From: Prauserella shujinwangii
GTDB lineage: Bacteria > Actinomycetota > Actinomycetes > Mycobacteriales > Pseudonocardiaceae
Reading direction: 5' to 3'
NCBI RefSeq assembly: GCF_003001955.1
Contig: NZ_PVNH01000002.1
Location: 434,001 to 498,000, forward strand
Length of the DNA stretch: 64,000 bases
Made by a program: the position numbers and the translations under genes. This document shows, piece after piece, positions 45,901-54,001 of this stretch. The first letter of the stretch is position 1; each line of letters begins with the position of its first letter. The notes under the pieces were generated by a model. It was not told where the DNA came from and searched no databases. It saw only the letters and a list, made by a program, of their open reading frames with translations.

Positions 45901-46159
45901 CGACGGCTACGCGGTGCCCTCGGGCAGCACGGAGTTCGACTACCTGGACCTGTTCGCCGCGCCCGGCCTCGGCACGATCGCGGTGGACGACGCCGACCAG
46001 GTACGCCCGGAGGGCGCGACCTGGACGGTGCCGGGCACCGTCACGGCGCAGGCCCAGCCGGGTGACGGTCGCGTGCTGCGCGGGCTCGTCACCGTGCGCA
46101 CGGCGGAGAACCAGCGGATCGGCAGCGGCACGGTGATCGTCGAGTCGGTCACCGGCTGA
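42938..46159 (+). CDS. Large secreted subtilase (S8 peptidase)
   Basis: 1073 residues. Signal peptide to about residue 34 (cleavage near PHAAAQEE), propeptide about 50-125 (EVTLLVAAQRGRAAAAAGEL to DIDGLVKRDEP), catalytic Asp186 (ILDTGVDLDHP), His355 (AHGSHVAGIAAG) and Ser549 (NGTSMAAPQATGAAALL). The 170-residue insertion between Asp and His includes DVNRDGDRTDTWG and DLNGNGDFTDEQ, which look like calcium loops. C-terminal beta domains follow, including a PPC-like part with ADLDLLVYDCTSG. GTG start after GGGAGG. Confidence 0.93.
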   Translation: MTEQRTRWLRRAGAAALAGTVGVLGFAAPHAAAQEEPPPQPGDERQLDQEDRARLTQAENQGKREVTLLVAAQRGRAAAAAGELRSIGGEVQSTDKKLDYLKVTVPIDQAERAPKLRSVDAVDIDGLVKRDEPAPVGAIDPLPQPAPGADTPRVNPYLPTGDTKAAQFGGVFPFWDGRGTTIAILDTGVDLDHPALAKTSTGERKIVDWYTANAPNSGDGTWVPMSGETYSGTFTAAGREWTAPGEGEFVFGMFAETAGDLGSAASETGGDVNRDGDRTDTWGVLQDTASKQVRVDLNGNGDFTDEQAMIDYRVNQDVGHFGTDDPDTAIAERMAFVVQTDREGFVNLGLAGGAHGSHVAGIAAGNDLFGGRMDGAAPGAKLMSVKACLSTPSCTASGLIDGVVYAATHGADVVNISIGGLPALNDGNNARAELYNRIIDTYNVQLFISAGNSGAGANSVGDPSVATDSVSVGSYITDDTWLSNYGSESPVAESLHPFSSRGPREDGGFKPTLVAPGAAISTIPPWQAGGPVPGTYELPPGYAMFNGTSMAAPQATGAAALLVSAFKATHRGERPKVTALRNALASTARFVDGIEANAQGAGLINTFTALLALQVNRGERAAVTTSVPVHTVLSDQLEPPNTGVGIHDREGVTVGKAYTRTYTLTRTSGSDRPVTYLARWVGNDGTFSSARSVRLPLNQPVTFDVRVHPKAAGTHSALLRLDDPRTVGVDVQTMNSVFAPMEFGSDNKFRVRASGEIGRNQATSVFVRVPEDASSLKVEMAAGGPPGEGQVRFLRYDPTGVPIDSNSSLNCFNPDAGGGCAGGTPTSRVVTDPMPGVWEIVIEARRTSDVPVAPWSITASVQGTTVSPDPDVIAEAPLGEPVDREYTVTNELGEFTGRLTGGPLDSARIERPTIADGGTTEFTVPVPAGSTALTATIGNTSDVGADLDLLVYDCTSGSCALADYDADGDSEESVTVPDPAAGEWRIVIDGYAVPSGSTEFDYLDLFAAPGLGTIAVDDADQVRPEGATWTVPGTVTAQAQPGDGRVLRGLVTVRTAENQRIGSGTVIVESVTG

Positions 46160-46179
46160 TCCGGTCCACGGAATGTCAT

Positions 46180-46221
46180 GAGTGACCCGTTACTGGCATT
46201 TTCGCCAGTAACGGGTCACTC
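46180..46221. terminator. 18-bp hairpin (GTGAC variant)
   Basis: Perfect arms at 46180-46197 and 46204-46221, loop ATTTTC, with more partly paired bases beyond. It is 20 bp after the subtilase stop and before the stop of the convergent small gene. Confidence 0.82.
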
Positions 46222-46240
46222 GTGATCAGGATCCCCGCGC

Positions 46241-46498
46241 TCAGGGCGCGGGGTCGTCGCGTTCGACGTCCTCCAGCACCTGCACGGCCGACACGCCGGG
46301 CAGGTCGGGGATGCGGTCGACCGCGGCGACGGGCACGTCCGCGCGGACGTGCCCGGTCCGCCGATCGGCCGAGCCGATCCGCCCGCCGAGTGCCCTGAGC
46401 TCGCCGATCACCTCCGGTCCGGCGAGCACCAGCACGGGCACGGTGGGCCTTCCCGAGCGGCGGGCCTCGGCCAGCAGCCGCCGGCTGTGCGCGTCCAT
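46241..46498 (-). CDS. Stand-alone subtilisin-propeptide-like protein
   Basis: 85 residues. PTVPVLVLAGPEVIGELRAL, then GGRIGSADRRTGHVRADVPV and PGVSAVQVLEDVERDDPAP follow the same strand order and similar wording as the subtilase propeptide (VTLLVAA..GELRSIGGEVQS, VTVPIDQAERAPKLRSV, DGLVKRDEPAP). Stand-alone I9-type propeptides act as protease inhibitors or chaperones. It has no signal peptide, so it would be cytoplasmic. Convergent with the subtilase. ATG at 46498. Confidence 0.65.
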   Translation of the reverse strand: MDAHSRRLLAEARRSGRPTVPVLVLAGPEVIGELRALGGRIGSADRRTGHVRADVPVAAVDRIPDLPGVSAVQVLEDVERDDPAP

Positions 46499-46535
46499 GC
46501 GTACATGATCCCCCGGATTGGGGTAGACCGGTGCC

Positions 46536-47969
46536 ATGGCCACGTCGAAGCTCGCCGAGTACCGCCGCAAGCGGCACGCGGATCGCACCCCGGAGCCGGT
46601 GCCCGAGGGTGACGCCACCCCGCGTGGCGACGACGACACCTTCGTCATCCAGGAACACCACGCACGGCGGCTGCACTGGGACGTCCGGCTGGAACGCGGT
46701 GGGGTGCTCGTGTCCTGGGCGGTGCCGAAGGGCCTGCCACCCGAGCCCGGCACGCTGCGGCTCGCCGTGCACACCGAGGACCACCCGCTGGAGTACGCCA
46801 CCTTCGAGGGCGAGATCCCCGAGGGCGAGTACGGCGCGGGCCGCATGACGATCTGGGACCGCGGCCGGTACGACACGCTGAAGTGGACCGACCGGGAGGT
46901 CGCGATCGTCCTGCACGGCGAGCGGGTGCGGGGCAAGTACGTGTTCTTCCGCGCCGGTGAGGACTGGCAGGTGATCCGCTCGGACCCGCCGCAGGACGAG
47001 AACTGGGTCTCCCTGCCCGAGGTGCTCGAACCCATGCTCGCCACGGCCGGGACACTGCCGCCGGTCGCCGAGGACGACGAGTGGGCGTACGAGTTCAAGT
47101 GGGACGGGGTGCGCGCGCTGGCCAGAGTGGAGGGTGGCCGGGCGACGCTGTTCTCCCGCAAGGGAAACGACATCACGGCCACCTATCCCGAGCTGCGCGG
47201 AATCGGCGAGCAACTGGGGCTCACCCAGGCGTGGCTGGACGGGGAGATCGTGGCCCTGCGCGAGGGCAGGCCCAGCTTCAAGGCGCTGCAGACCCGGATG
47301 CACGCGGGCGAGCAGCGGGCCCGGCAGCTCGCCAGGCACCAGCCGGTCACCTACCTCGTGTTCGACCTGCTGCACCTGGACGGCAGGCCGTGCCTCTCGG
47401 TGCCCTACGCGCAGCGCCGGAGCCTGCTGGAGGGCCTGGACCTGGGCGGCCCACACTGGCAGCTGTCCCCCAGCTTCGCCGGGGAGGGGGCCGCGGTGGT
47501 CGAGGCGGCCGCCGAGCAGCGGCTCGAAGGCGTGATCGCCAAGCGCCTGGACTCACCGTACTCGCCGGGACGGCGCAGCCCCGACTGGCTCAAGATCACG
47601 GACCTGCACACGCTCGACGCGGTGATCGGCGGCTGGCGGCCCGGCGAGGGCAGGCGCGCGAACACGTTCGGCTCGCTCATGCTCGGCCTGCCCGAGGACG
47701 GCGGGCTGCGGTACATCGGGCAGGTCGGTACCGGATTCACCGAGGACATGCTGCGCACGCTGCTCGCCAAGCTGCGCAGGCTGGAGCGCAGGACATCGCC
47801 GTTCACGACGGAGGTGCCGAGGGACAGGGCACGGGGCGCCAGGTGGGTGAGCCCGAAGCTCGTCGGTGAGGTCGTGTTCAAGGACTGGACGCCCGACGGG
47901 CGGCTGCGCGCGCCCGCGTGGCGCGGGCTGCGGCCCGATCTCGATCCGGAGGAGCTGGACCGTGGCTGA
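46536..47969 (+). CDS. ATP-dependent DNA ligase with N-terminal 3'-phosphoesterase (LigD PE-Lig)
   Basis: 477 residues. PE domain at about 25-150: FVIQEHHARRLHWDVRLE and GEYGAGRMTIWDRG. Ligase domain from 165: adenylated Lys188 in EFKWDGVRALA, then AWLDGEIVAL, EGVIAKRLDSPYSPGRRS, and an OB domain with GTGFTEDML. Compared with full LigD, the polymerase domain is absent and encoded by the next gene, which starts within this one's last codons. Confidence 0.93.
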   Translation: MATSKLAEYRRKRHADRTPEPVPEGDATPRGDDDTFVIQEHHARRLHWDVRLERGGVLVSWAVPKGLPPEPGTLRLAVHTEDHPLEYATFEGEIPEGEYGAGRMTIWDRGRYDTLKWTDREVAIVLHGERVRGKYVFFRAGEDWQVIRSDPPQDENWVSLPEVLEPMLATAGTLPPVAEDDEWAYEFKWDGVRALARVEGGRATLFSRKGNDITATYPELRGIGEQLGLTQAWLDGEIVALREGRPSFKALQTRMHAGEQRARQLARHQPVTYLVFDLLHLDGRPCLSVPYAQRRSLLEGLDLGGPHWQLSPSFAGEGAAVVEAAAEQRLEGVIAKRLDSPYSPGRRSPDWLKITDLHTLDAVIGGWRPGEGRRANTFGSLMLGLPEDGGLRYIGQVGTGFTEDMLRTLLAKLRRLERRTSPFTTEVPRDRARGARWVSPKLVGEVVFKDWTPDGRLRAPAWRGLRPDLDPEELDRG

Positions 47970-48870
47970 GGGGCAACTCGTCGAAGTCGAGGGGCGCAGG
48001 CTCCGCGTGTCCAACCTGGACAAGGTGTTGTACCCGGAGGACGGCTTCACCAAGGGGGAGGTGATCGACTACTACGTGCGCGTGGCGCCCGTCCTCCTGC
48101 CACATGTGCGGGACCGGCCATTGACGCTCAAGCGCTACCCGAACGGCGTCGAAGGCAACTCCTTCTTCGAGAAGGACGTGTCACGGCACGCGCCCGACTG
48201 GGTGCGCACGGTGTGCATCGAGACGCCGGGGAGTTCGCGTGGCGCGGAGAAGGCGGATTTCGCGCTGGTGCAGGATCTGCCGACGTTGGTGTGGGCGGCC
48301 AACCTGGCGAGCCTGGAGCTGCACGTACCACAGTGGACGGTGGGTCCACGCGGGGGCGAGCGGGCACCCGACCTGCTGGTGTTCGACCTCGACCCCGGCT
48401 CTCCCGCGACGATCGTCGAGTGCTGCCGGGTGGCGCTACGGCTGCGCGACGTGCTGGCGGAGGACGGGTACGCCGCCTACCCGAAGACCAGCGGGTCCAA
48501 GGGACTGCAACTGTACTCGCCGGTGCGCACTCGTTCGTCCGAGCGAACGAGCGAGTACGCGAAGCGGCTCGCCGAACGGCTGGAGCGCGAACTCCCCGAG
48601 CTGGTCGTGTCGCGGATGGCGAAACGCCTGCGGCCGGGCAAGGTGCTCATCGACTGGAGCCAGAACAATCCCAAGAAGACCACCGTGGCGCCGTACTCCC
48701 TGCGGGCCCGGCCCGCGCCCACCGTATCGACGCCGGTGACCTGGGACGAGGTGGCCGCGTGCCGCCGCCCCGGAGACCTAGTCTACACCGCCGACGACGT
48801 GCTCGACCGCCTCGAGGAACACGGTGACCTGCTGGAACCCCTGCTCGCCGGGCACCGCCCCCGCCTCTGA
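47962..48870 (+). CDS. LigD-type primase-polymerase
   Basis: 302 residues, AEP fold. LYPEDGFTKGEVIDYY, PDLLVFDLDPGSP (metal-binding Asp pair), and YPKTSGSKGLQLYSPV are the family motifs, followed by IDWSQNNPKKTTVAPYS. Eight-base overlap with the ligase gene (GTG at 47962, after GGAGGAG), so the two form a split LigD. Confidence 0.93.
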   Translation: MAEGQLVEVEGRRLRVSNLDKVLYPEDGFTKGEVIDYYVRVAPVLLPHVRDRPLTLKRYPNGVEGNSFFEKDVSRHAPDWVRTVCIETPGSSRGAEKADFALVQDLPTLVWAANLASLELHVPQWTVGPRGGERAPDLLVFDLDPGSPATIVECCRVALRLRDVLAEDGYAAYPKTSGSKGLQLYSPVRTRSSERTSEYAKRLAERLERELPELVVSRMAKRLRPGKVLIDWSQNNPKKTTVAPYSLRARPAPTVSTPVTWDEVAACRRPGDLVYTADDVLDRLEEHGDLLEPLLAGHRPRL

Positions 48871-49004
48871 GCCGTGTCCGCCATCCAGGAACACGTGTCC
48901 GCGCCGCACGACGCGGACATCTGTGCACAGAGCGCGGACACGCTGGGGATGCAATGTGCAGATGGCAACATCTTCGGGGCCGCGATTGAGAAGGACGGGT
49001 GAAT
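48871..49004. promoter_or_regulatory. Intergenic region with inverted repeats
   Basis: No gene. CGTGTCCGCGC (48894-48904) pairs with GCGCGGACACG (48932-48942), flanking the perfect palindrome CTGTGCACAG at 48921-48930. It may terminate the repair operon or regulate the GAF/SpoIIE gene. Confidence 0.55.
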
Positions 49005-50699
49005 ATGGGCTTGGCCCTACTCCGCCTGCAGGGCAAGCCGCGAAGACACACACTGAGCCAATCGGCCATGGCGGTTATGCTGCGGGATATGGCGACGGTC
49101 CACTCGTCCGAAAACGCCGAAGCTCGCCTCCGCCGGATCGAAGCGGTCACCGACACCACGCTGGCCCACCTGGGTGTCGAGCAACTGTTGCGTGAACTGC
49201 TCCGCCGCATCCGCGAGATCCTCGGCGTCGACACGGCCACGGTCCTTCTGCTGGCCAAGGGCGGTCACCACCTCGTCGCCACGGCGTCCTCCGGCCTCGA
49301 GGAAGAGGTGCGGCAGGGGGTGCGCATCCCGGTGGGCGAGGGCTTCGCCGGGCAGATCGCGGCGCGACAACAACCGCTGGTGATCGACCGTGTCGGCCCG
49401 GACACGGTGCGGAACCCACTGCTGTGGCGCAAGGGGATCTGCTCACTCGCCGGAGTCCCCCTGCTGGCTGGAGGTGAACTGCTCGGCGTGCTCCACGTCG
49501 GGTCGCTGCACCCGAGGACGTTCGGCGAGCAGGACCTCCACTTGCTCGAGCTGGCGGGCGAGCGCGTCGCACTCGCCACACGCACCCGGCAGTCGCGCGC
49601 CGAGCGCACGGCCGCCGAGGCGCTCCAGCGAGACCTGCTGCCGTCCCGGCTGCCCCACGTCACGGGCATGGAACTGGCCTCGCGCTACGTGCCCGCCGAG
49701 GAGGCGGGGGTCAGCGGCGACTGGTACGACGTCTTCACGCTGCCGTCGGGCTGGCTGTGTGTCGCGATCGGCGACGTCGTCGGCCGCGGCCTCGGTGCCG
49801 CGACGGTGATGAGCCGCATGCGCACGGCGACCCGGGCGTACGCGCTCGATTCGAACGACCCGGGTGAGGTGCTGAGCAAACTCGACCGGCACATCCGGCA
49901 TTTCGAGCCGGACAGCATGGCCACCATCGCCTACGGCATGTGGGAACCGGCGCTCGACCGCATGCACCTCTCGCTCGCCGGGCACCTCGCTCCGGTCGTC
50001 GCCACGCCCGACGCGGAGCCGGCGATCGCCGACACGCCGGTGGATCCGCCCATCGGCGCCAGCTCGGCCCCCGTGCCGCGCAAGACCAGCACGATCGAGG
50101 TGCCGCCGGACTCGGTGGTGCTCTTCTACACCGACGGCCTCGTCGAACGCAGGCACCGCCCGATCGAGGTCGGCCTCGAACTACTGCGGGAAACCGTGCG
50201 GACGGAGTCCCCCGAGGCCGTGTGCGCCGCCGTGATGGCCTCGCTCATCGACGCGGGCGCGACGGGAGACGACATCGCGGTGCTCGCGATGCGCAGACAG
50301 CACCCGGACGAGCTTCGCAGCATGCACCTGGAGTTCCCGGCCGAGCCCGAGTCGCTCGCCGAGATCCGGGCGGCCCTCCGCCGGTGGCTGCCCGCGGTGG
50401 GGGCCTCGGATGACGACCTCGCCGATCTACTGGTAACAGTTGGCGAAGCCAGCGCGAACGCGATCGAGCACGCTTACGGGCCACTCGGCGGTACCGTCGA
50501 GATACGGCTCGAGGCCGATGAACGGGAGGTGCACGCCACGATCACCGACAGGGGAAACTGGCGACACCCGCGAGGCCAGCATCGGGGCCGGGGTACCCGT
50601 CTCATGCGACACCTGAGTGACGACGTACGAATCGATCACGGCGCGGAGGGAACGAGCGTACGCATCCGCAGGCGCCTCACAGGCGATGAAGTCCCATGA
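49005..50699 (+). CDS. GAF-SpoIIE phosphatase-HATPase (RsbU/RsbW fusion) regulator
   Basis: 564 residues. GAF domain about 45-195 (HLVATASSGLEEEVRQGVRI), PP2C-type SpoIIE phosphatase about 220-405 (SGDWYDVFTLPSGWLCVAIG, GHLAPVV, VLFYTDGLVERR, GATGDDIAVLA) and a C-terminal HATPase kinase-like domain (VTVGEASANAIEHAYG, RGRGTRLMRHLSDDV). It combines an anti-sigma kinase and its phosphatase. The STAS partner is co-translated (ATGA). ATG at 49005 has AAGGA nine bases upstream. Confidence 0.9.
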   Translation: MGLALLRLQGKPRRHTLSQSAMAVMLRDMATVHSSENAEARLRRIEAVTDTTLAHLGVEQLLRELLRRIREILGVDTATVLLLAKGGHHLVATASSGLEEEVRQGVRIPVGEGFAGQIAARQQPLVIDRVGPDTVRNPLLWRKGICSLAGVPLLAGGELLGVLHVGSLHPRTFGEQDLHLLELAGERVALATRTRQSRAERTAAEALQRDLLPSRLPHVTGMELASRYVPAEEAGVSGDWYDVFTLPSGWLCVAIGDVVGRGLGAATVMSRMRTATRAYALDSNDPGEVLSKLDRHIRHFEPDSMATIAYGMWEPALDRMHLSLAGHLAPVVATPDAEPAIADTPVDPPIGASSAPVPRKTSTIEVPPDSVVLFYTDGLVERRHRPIEVGLELLRETVRTESPEAVCAAVMASLIDAGATGDDIAVLAMRRQHPDELRSMHLEFPAEPESLAEIRAALRRWLPAVGASDDDLADLLVTVGEASANAIEHAYGPLGGTVEIRLEADEREVHATITDRGNWRHPRGQHRGRGTRLMRHLSDDVRIDHGAEGTSVRIRRRLTGDEVP

Positions 50700-51016
50700 C
50701 GACGGCGAACGTAGAGGTAGCGGCACACGACGGCGAGATCGACATCGTCGTCAGCGGTGAGATCGACCTGTCCAACGCGGAGTCCGTGCAGGACGACATC
50801 TTCGCGGCGATCACCAACCATCTCGTGGCGGTGCACATCGATCTCTCCAAACTGACCTACATCGACAGCGCGGGCCTGCGCATCCTGTTCGCGCTCGCCG
50901 ACCGGCTCCGCCTGCTCCAGACACGGTGCAGGCTGAGCGCCCCCGCGGGTTCCCCGATCCAGCGGGTCATCGAGCTGTCCGGCCTGGCCTCACTGGTGGA
51001 CGTCCATCTCTCGTGA
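50696..51016 (+). CDS. STAS-domain anti-anti-sigma factor
   Basis: 106 residues. The conserved phosphorylatable Ser is in LTYIDSAGLRILFALADR, and DIVVSGEIDLSNAESV is the first strand/helix. It is the RsbV-like partner of the upstream kinase/phosphatase; dephosphorylated STAS would release an alternative sigma factor. Confidence 0.9.
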   Translation: MTTANVEVAAHDGEIDIVVSGEIDLSNAESVQDDIFAAITNHLVAVHIDLSKLTYIDSAGLRILFALADRLRLLQTRCRLSAPAGSPIQRVIELSGLASLVDVHLS

Positions 51017-51063
51017 CGTCTCGCGGACCCGGTGAGTCTTCTGTAGACGATGGAGCTGGTGCG

Positions 51064-51897
51064 ATGCGGGAGCTGACGATGCGGTCGGGAAACCGGATTC
51101 CGGTGCTGGGCCAGGGCACGTGGGGCATGGGCGAGCGACGGGCCGAGCGGGACACCGAGATCGCCGCCCTCCGGCACGGGCTCGACCTCGGGCTCGGGCT
51201 GATCGACACGGCCGAGATGTACGGCGACGGAGGTGCCGAGGAAGTGATCGGCGCCGCGATCGAGGGTCGCCGCGACGAGGTCTTCCTGGTCAGCAAGGTC
51301 TTTCCGCACAACGCGGGCGAACGGGACGCGATCGCGGCGTGCGAGCGCAGCCTGTCCCGGCTGGGCACCGACCGGATCGACCTGTACCTGCTGCACTGGC
51401 GCGGGAACGTCCCGTTCGCCGAGACACTGGAGGCCTTCACGCGGTTGCGGGCCGAGGGCAAGATCCGCGACTTCGGCGTCAGCAACCTCGACGCGGGCGA
51501 CCTGGCCGAGTTCTGGGCACAGGACGGCGGCGACGAGATCGGCACCGACCAGGTGCTGTACAACCTGTCGCGGCGCGGCCCGGAGTTCGACCTGCTGCCG
51601 TGGTGCCGGGAGCACGGCGTCCCCGTCATGGCGTACTCCCCGATCGAGCAGGGCAGGCTGCTGGGCAGCGCGGTGCTCAGCCGGGTCGCCGGGCGGCACG
51701 GTGTGACCCCGGCGCAGCTCGCGGTGGCGTGGGTGCTGCACCAGCCGGGCGTGTGCGCCATCCCGAAGGCCGCGAACCCGGCGCACGTGGCGGAGAACGC
51801 CGCGGCCCTCGACCTCGAGCTGACGCCGGACGACCTCGCCGAGCTCGACGCCGAGTTCCCCCCACCATCAGCGCCCGTCCCCCTGGAGATCCTCTGA
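51064..51897 (+). CDS. Aldo/keto reductase
   Basis: 277 residues, TIM-barrel AKR. Catalytic Asp/Tyr in LIDTAEMYGDGGAEE, the Lys in FLVSKVFPHNAG, and the His in YLLHWRGNVPF; NADP phosphate site AIPKAANPAHVAEN. Substrate not predictable. ATG at 51064, about 48 bp after the STAS gene. Confidence 0.92.
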   Translation: MRELTMRSGNRIPVLGQGTWGMGERRAERDTEIAALRHGLDLGLGLIDTAEMYGDGGAEEVIGAAIEGRRDEVFLVSKVFPHNAGERDAIAACERSLSRLGTDRIDLYLLHWRGNVPFAETLEAFTRLRAEGKIRDFGVSNLDAGDLAEFWAQDGGDEIGTDQVLYNLSRRGPEFDLLPWCREHGVPVMAYSPIEQGRLLGSAVLSRVAGRHGVTPAQLAVAWVLHQPGVCAIPKAANPAHVAENAAALDLELTPDDLAELDAEFPPPSAPVPLEIL

Positions 51898-52034
51898 GCA
51901 GTCGCCCCCACTTGTGCGCCATGTGAACTGGGGCGATGAGTTTCGCTGGGGGCGGCGGTCTGTACTGGCGGAGGCTCCCGTGACCGCACGCGATGACATA
52001 GGGTCGGACCACGGGGAGGACTGGGAGGCGCCGC

Positions 52035-53045
52035 ATGACACAGGCAGGGACACCGGGACTGGCGGAGAGCCCGGGCGACGAGGACTTCCTGCGCCAGGCC
52101 GATCCGTACCGGCGGGAGCTGCTGGCGCACTGCTACCGCATGCTCGGCTCACCGCACGAGGCCGAGGACCTGGTGCAGGAGACGTACCTGCGGGCGTGGC
52201 GTGCCTACGACAGGTTCGAGGGCCGCTCTTCGCTGCGGACGTGGCTGCACCGCATCGCCACCACGGCCTGCCTGACGGCGCTGGAGAGCCGCAACCGGCG
52301 GCCGATGCCCACCGGGCTCGGCGGCCCCATGTCCGACCCCTCCGACGAGCTGACCCACCAGGCCGAGGTCCCGTGGCTGCAGCCGCTGCCCGGTACCGCG
52401 CCGGAGACCGCCGACGACGACCCGGCTTCCGTCGTCACCACGAAGGAAAGCGTGCGGCTGGCGTTCGTGGCCGCCCTGCAGCACCTGCCGCCCCGCCAGC
52501 GGGCCGTGCTGATCCTGCGCGACGTGCTCAGGTGGAAGGCGGCCGAGGTCGCCGAGGCGGTGGGCATCTCGACCGCCGCCGTCAACAGCACCCTGCAGCG
52601 CGCGCGGGCGCAGCTGGAGCGGGTGGCGCCCCGGCAGGAGGACGTCGGCGAACCGACCGGGGCCGAGCAGCGAGAGCTGCTCGAACGCTACGTCGACGCG
52701 TTCGAGCGCAAGGACGTCGACGCGCTCGTGCGACTGTTCACCGACGAGGTCGTGTGGGAGATGCCGCCGTACGCCGAGTGGTACCAGGGCACGCGGGACG
52801 TGGCGTGGCACCTGGCCAACCGCTGCCCCGCGCGGCCGGGCGGGGTCCGCATGGTGCCCGTGTCGGCCAACGGCCAGCACGGGTTCGCGATGTACCTGCG
52901 CGATCCGGCCGACGGCCGGTACCGCGCGTTCACGGTGCAGGTGCTGACGCTCACCAGCGCGGGCATCAGCCACGTCGCCAACTTCATGGGCGACTCCGCG
53001 TTCGAGCTGTTCGGCCTGCCGTTGACGCGGGAGCCGGCAGGCTAG
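52035..53045 (+). CDS. ECF sigma factor with SnoaL-like C-terminal domain (SigG-type)
   Basis: 336 residues. Region 2 at about 22-90 (CYRMLGSPHEAEDLVQETYL, SLRTWLHRIATTACL), region 4 at about 145-200 (ALQHLPPRQRAVLILRDVL, VGISTAAVNSTLQRAR), then a SnoaL/NTF2-like domain (LLERYVDAFERKDVDALVRL, FTVQVLTLTSAGI). The C-terminal domain replaces an anti-sigma factor in this group. GGGAGG precedes the ATG. Its stop overlaps the stop of the convergent gene by three bases. Confidence 0.92.
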   Translation: MTQAGTPGLAESPGDEDFLRQADPYRRELLAHCYRMLGSPHEAEDLVQETYLRAWRAYDRFEGRSSLRTWLHRIATTACLTALESRNRRPMPTGLGGPMSDPSDELTHQAEVPWLQPLPGTAPETADDDPASVVTTKESVRLAFVAALQHLPPRQRAVLILRDVLRWKAAEVAEAVGISTAAVNSTLQRARAQLERVAPRQEDVGEPTGAEQRELLERYVDAFERKDVDALVRLFTDEVVWEMPPYAEWYQGTRDVAWHLANRCPARPGGVRMVPVSANGQHGFAMYLRDPADGRYRAFTVQVLTLTSAGISHVANFMGDSAFELFGLPLTREPAG

Positions 53046-54001
53046 CCCGCCGCGTCCCGGCGGGCACGGGCACGCCGCTTGCCCTCGTGCATGGCGGCCA
53101 CCCTGGCGACCGGGATCGCCCTGCCCTCCGCCAGCAGGTCACCGGGCAGCCGCTGCGGTGCGGGCATCGCCTCCGCCCACGGATCCCGCCCCGCGACCAG
53201 CCCGGCGGCCGTCCGCAGCGTGAAGTCCGCAGGGGACACGCGGTCCAGCTCCGTCCAGTCCACCGGGAACGACACCGGCGCGCCCGGCCGGATCCGCGGG
53301 CTGTAGGCGGCCACGACCGTCGCTCCCGCGGCCCTGGTCGAGTCGAGGAAGACCTTGCCGCCCCGGTCCTCGCGGAGGTAGGCGGTGGTGGCGAGCGCCG
53401 GGTCCAGCCGTTCCGCCCGCGCGGCCAGCGCGCGGGTGGCGGCGGCCGCGTCGTCGATCGGGGTGCTCTCCTCGATCGGCACGAACACGTGCACGCCCTT
53501 CGCCCCGCTGGTCTTGACCACGCCAGCCAGCCCCGCGTCGGTGAGCGCCTGCCGCACCAGCAGGGCCGCCGCGACGACGATCCGGAAGTCACCACCCTCG
53601 GGCGGGTCGAGGTCGAGGACGAGATGCGTCGGCACCGGCGGCGCGCCGACGCGCAGCAGGGCGGGGTGGTACTCGACGGCGCGCTGGTTGGCGAACCAGA
53701 GCAGCGTGCGCCGGTCCCCGCAGACGGCGTAGGACACCTCCCGCTGCGAGCTCTCCGCCCACATCCGCACGGTGGGCACCCAGTCCGGGGTGTACTTCGG
53801 GACGTTCTTCTGCATGAACGGCCGCTGCCCGCGCAGCACCCGCACGACCGAGAGCGGCCGGTCCCGCAGGCCGGGCAGGATCCGGTCCCGCACGGCGTCG
53901 AGGTAGTCCACCAGGTCCCGCTTGGTGGCCCCGGCGTCCGCGAACAGCGGCTGGTCGAGGTTGGTGAGCCGGACCCCGGCCCGCTCCTCCTCCGCGCTCA
54001 C
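53042..54001 (-). CDS. LigD-type primase-polymerase (second copy)
   Basis: 319 residues. LVLDLDPPEGGDFRIVV contains the catalytic Asp pair, VVKTSGAKGVHVFVPI is the nucleotide-binding block, and KVFLDSTRAAGATVV the downstream motif. GTG at 54001 overlaps the previous gene by GTGA. Paralogue of 47962-48870 and of the next entry. Confidence 0.9.
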   Translation of the reverse strand: MSAEEERAGVRLTNLDQPLFADAGATKRDLVDYLDAVRDRILPGLRDRPLSVVRVLRGQRPFMQKNVPKYTPDWVPTVRMWAESSQREVSYAVCGDRRTLLWFANQRAVEYHPALLRVGAPPVPTHLVLDLDPPEGGDFRIVVAAALLVRQALTDAGLAGVVKTSGAKGVHVFVPIEESTPIDDAAAATRALAARAERLDPALATTAYLREDRGGKVFLDSTRAAGATVVAAYSPRIRPGAPVSFPVDWTELDRVSPADFTLRTAAGLVAGRDPWAEAMPAPQRLPGDLLAEGRAIPVARVAAMHEGKRRARARRDAAG

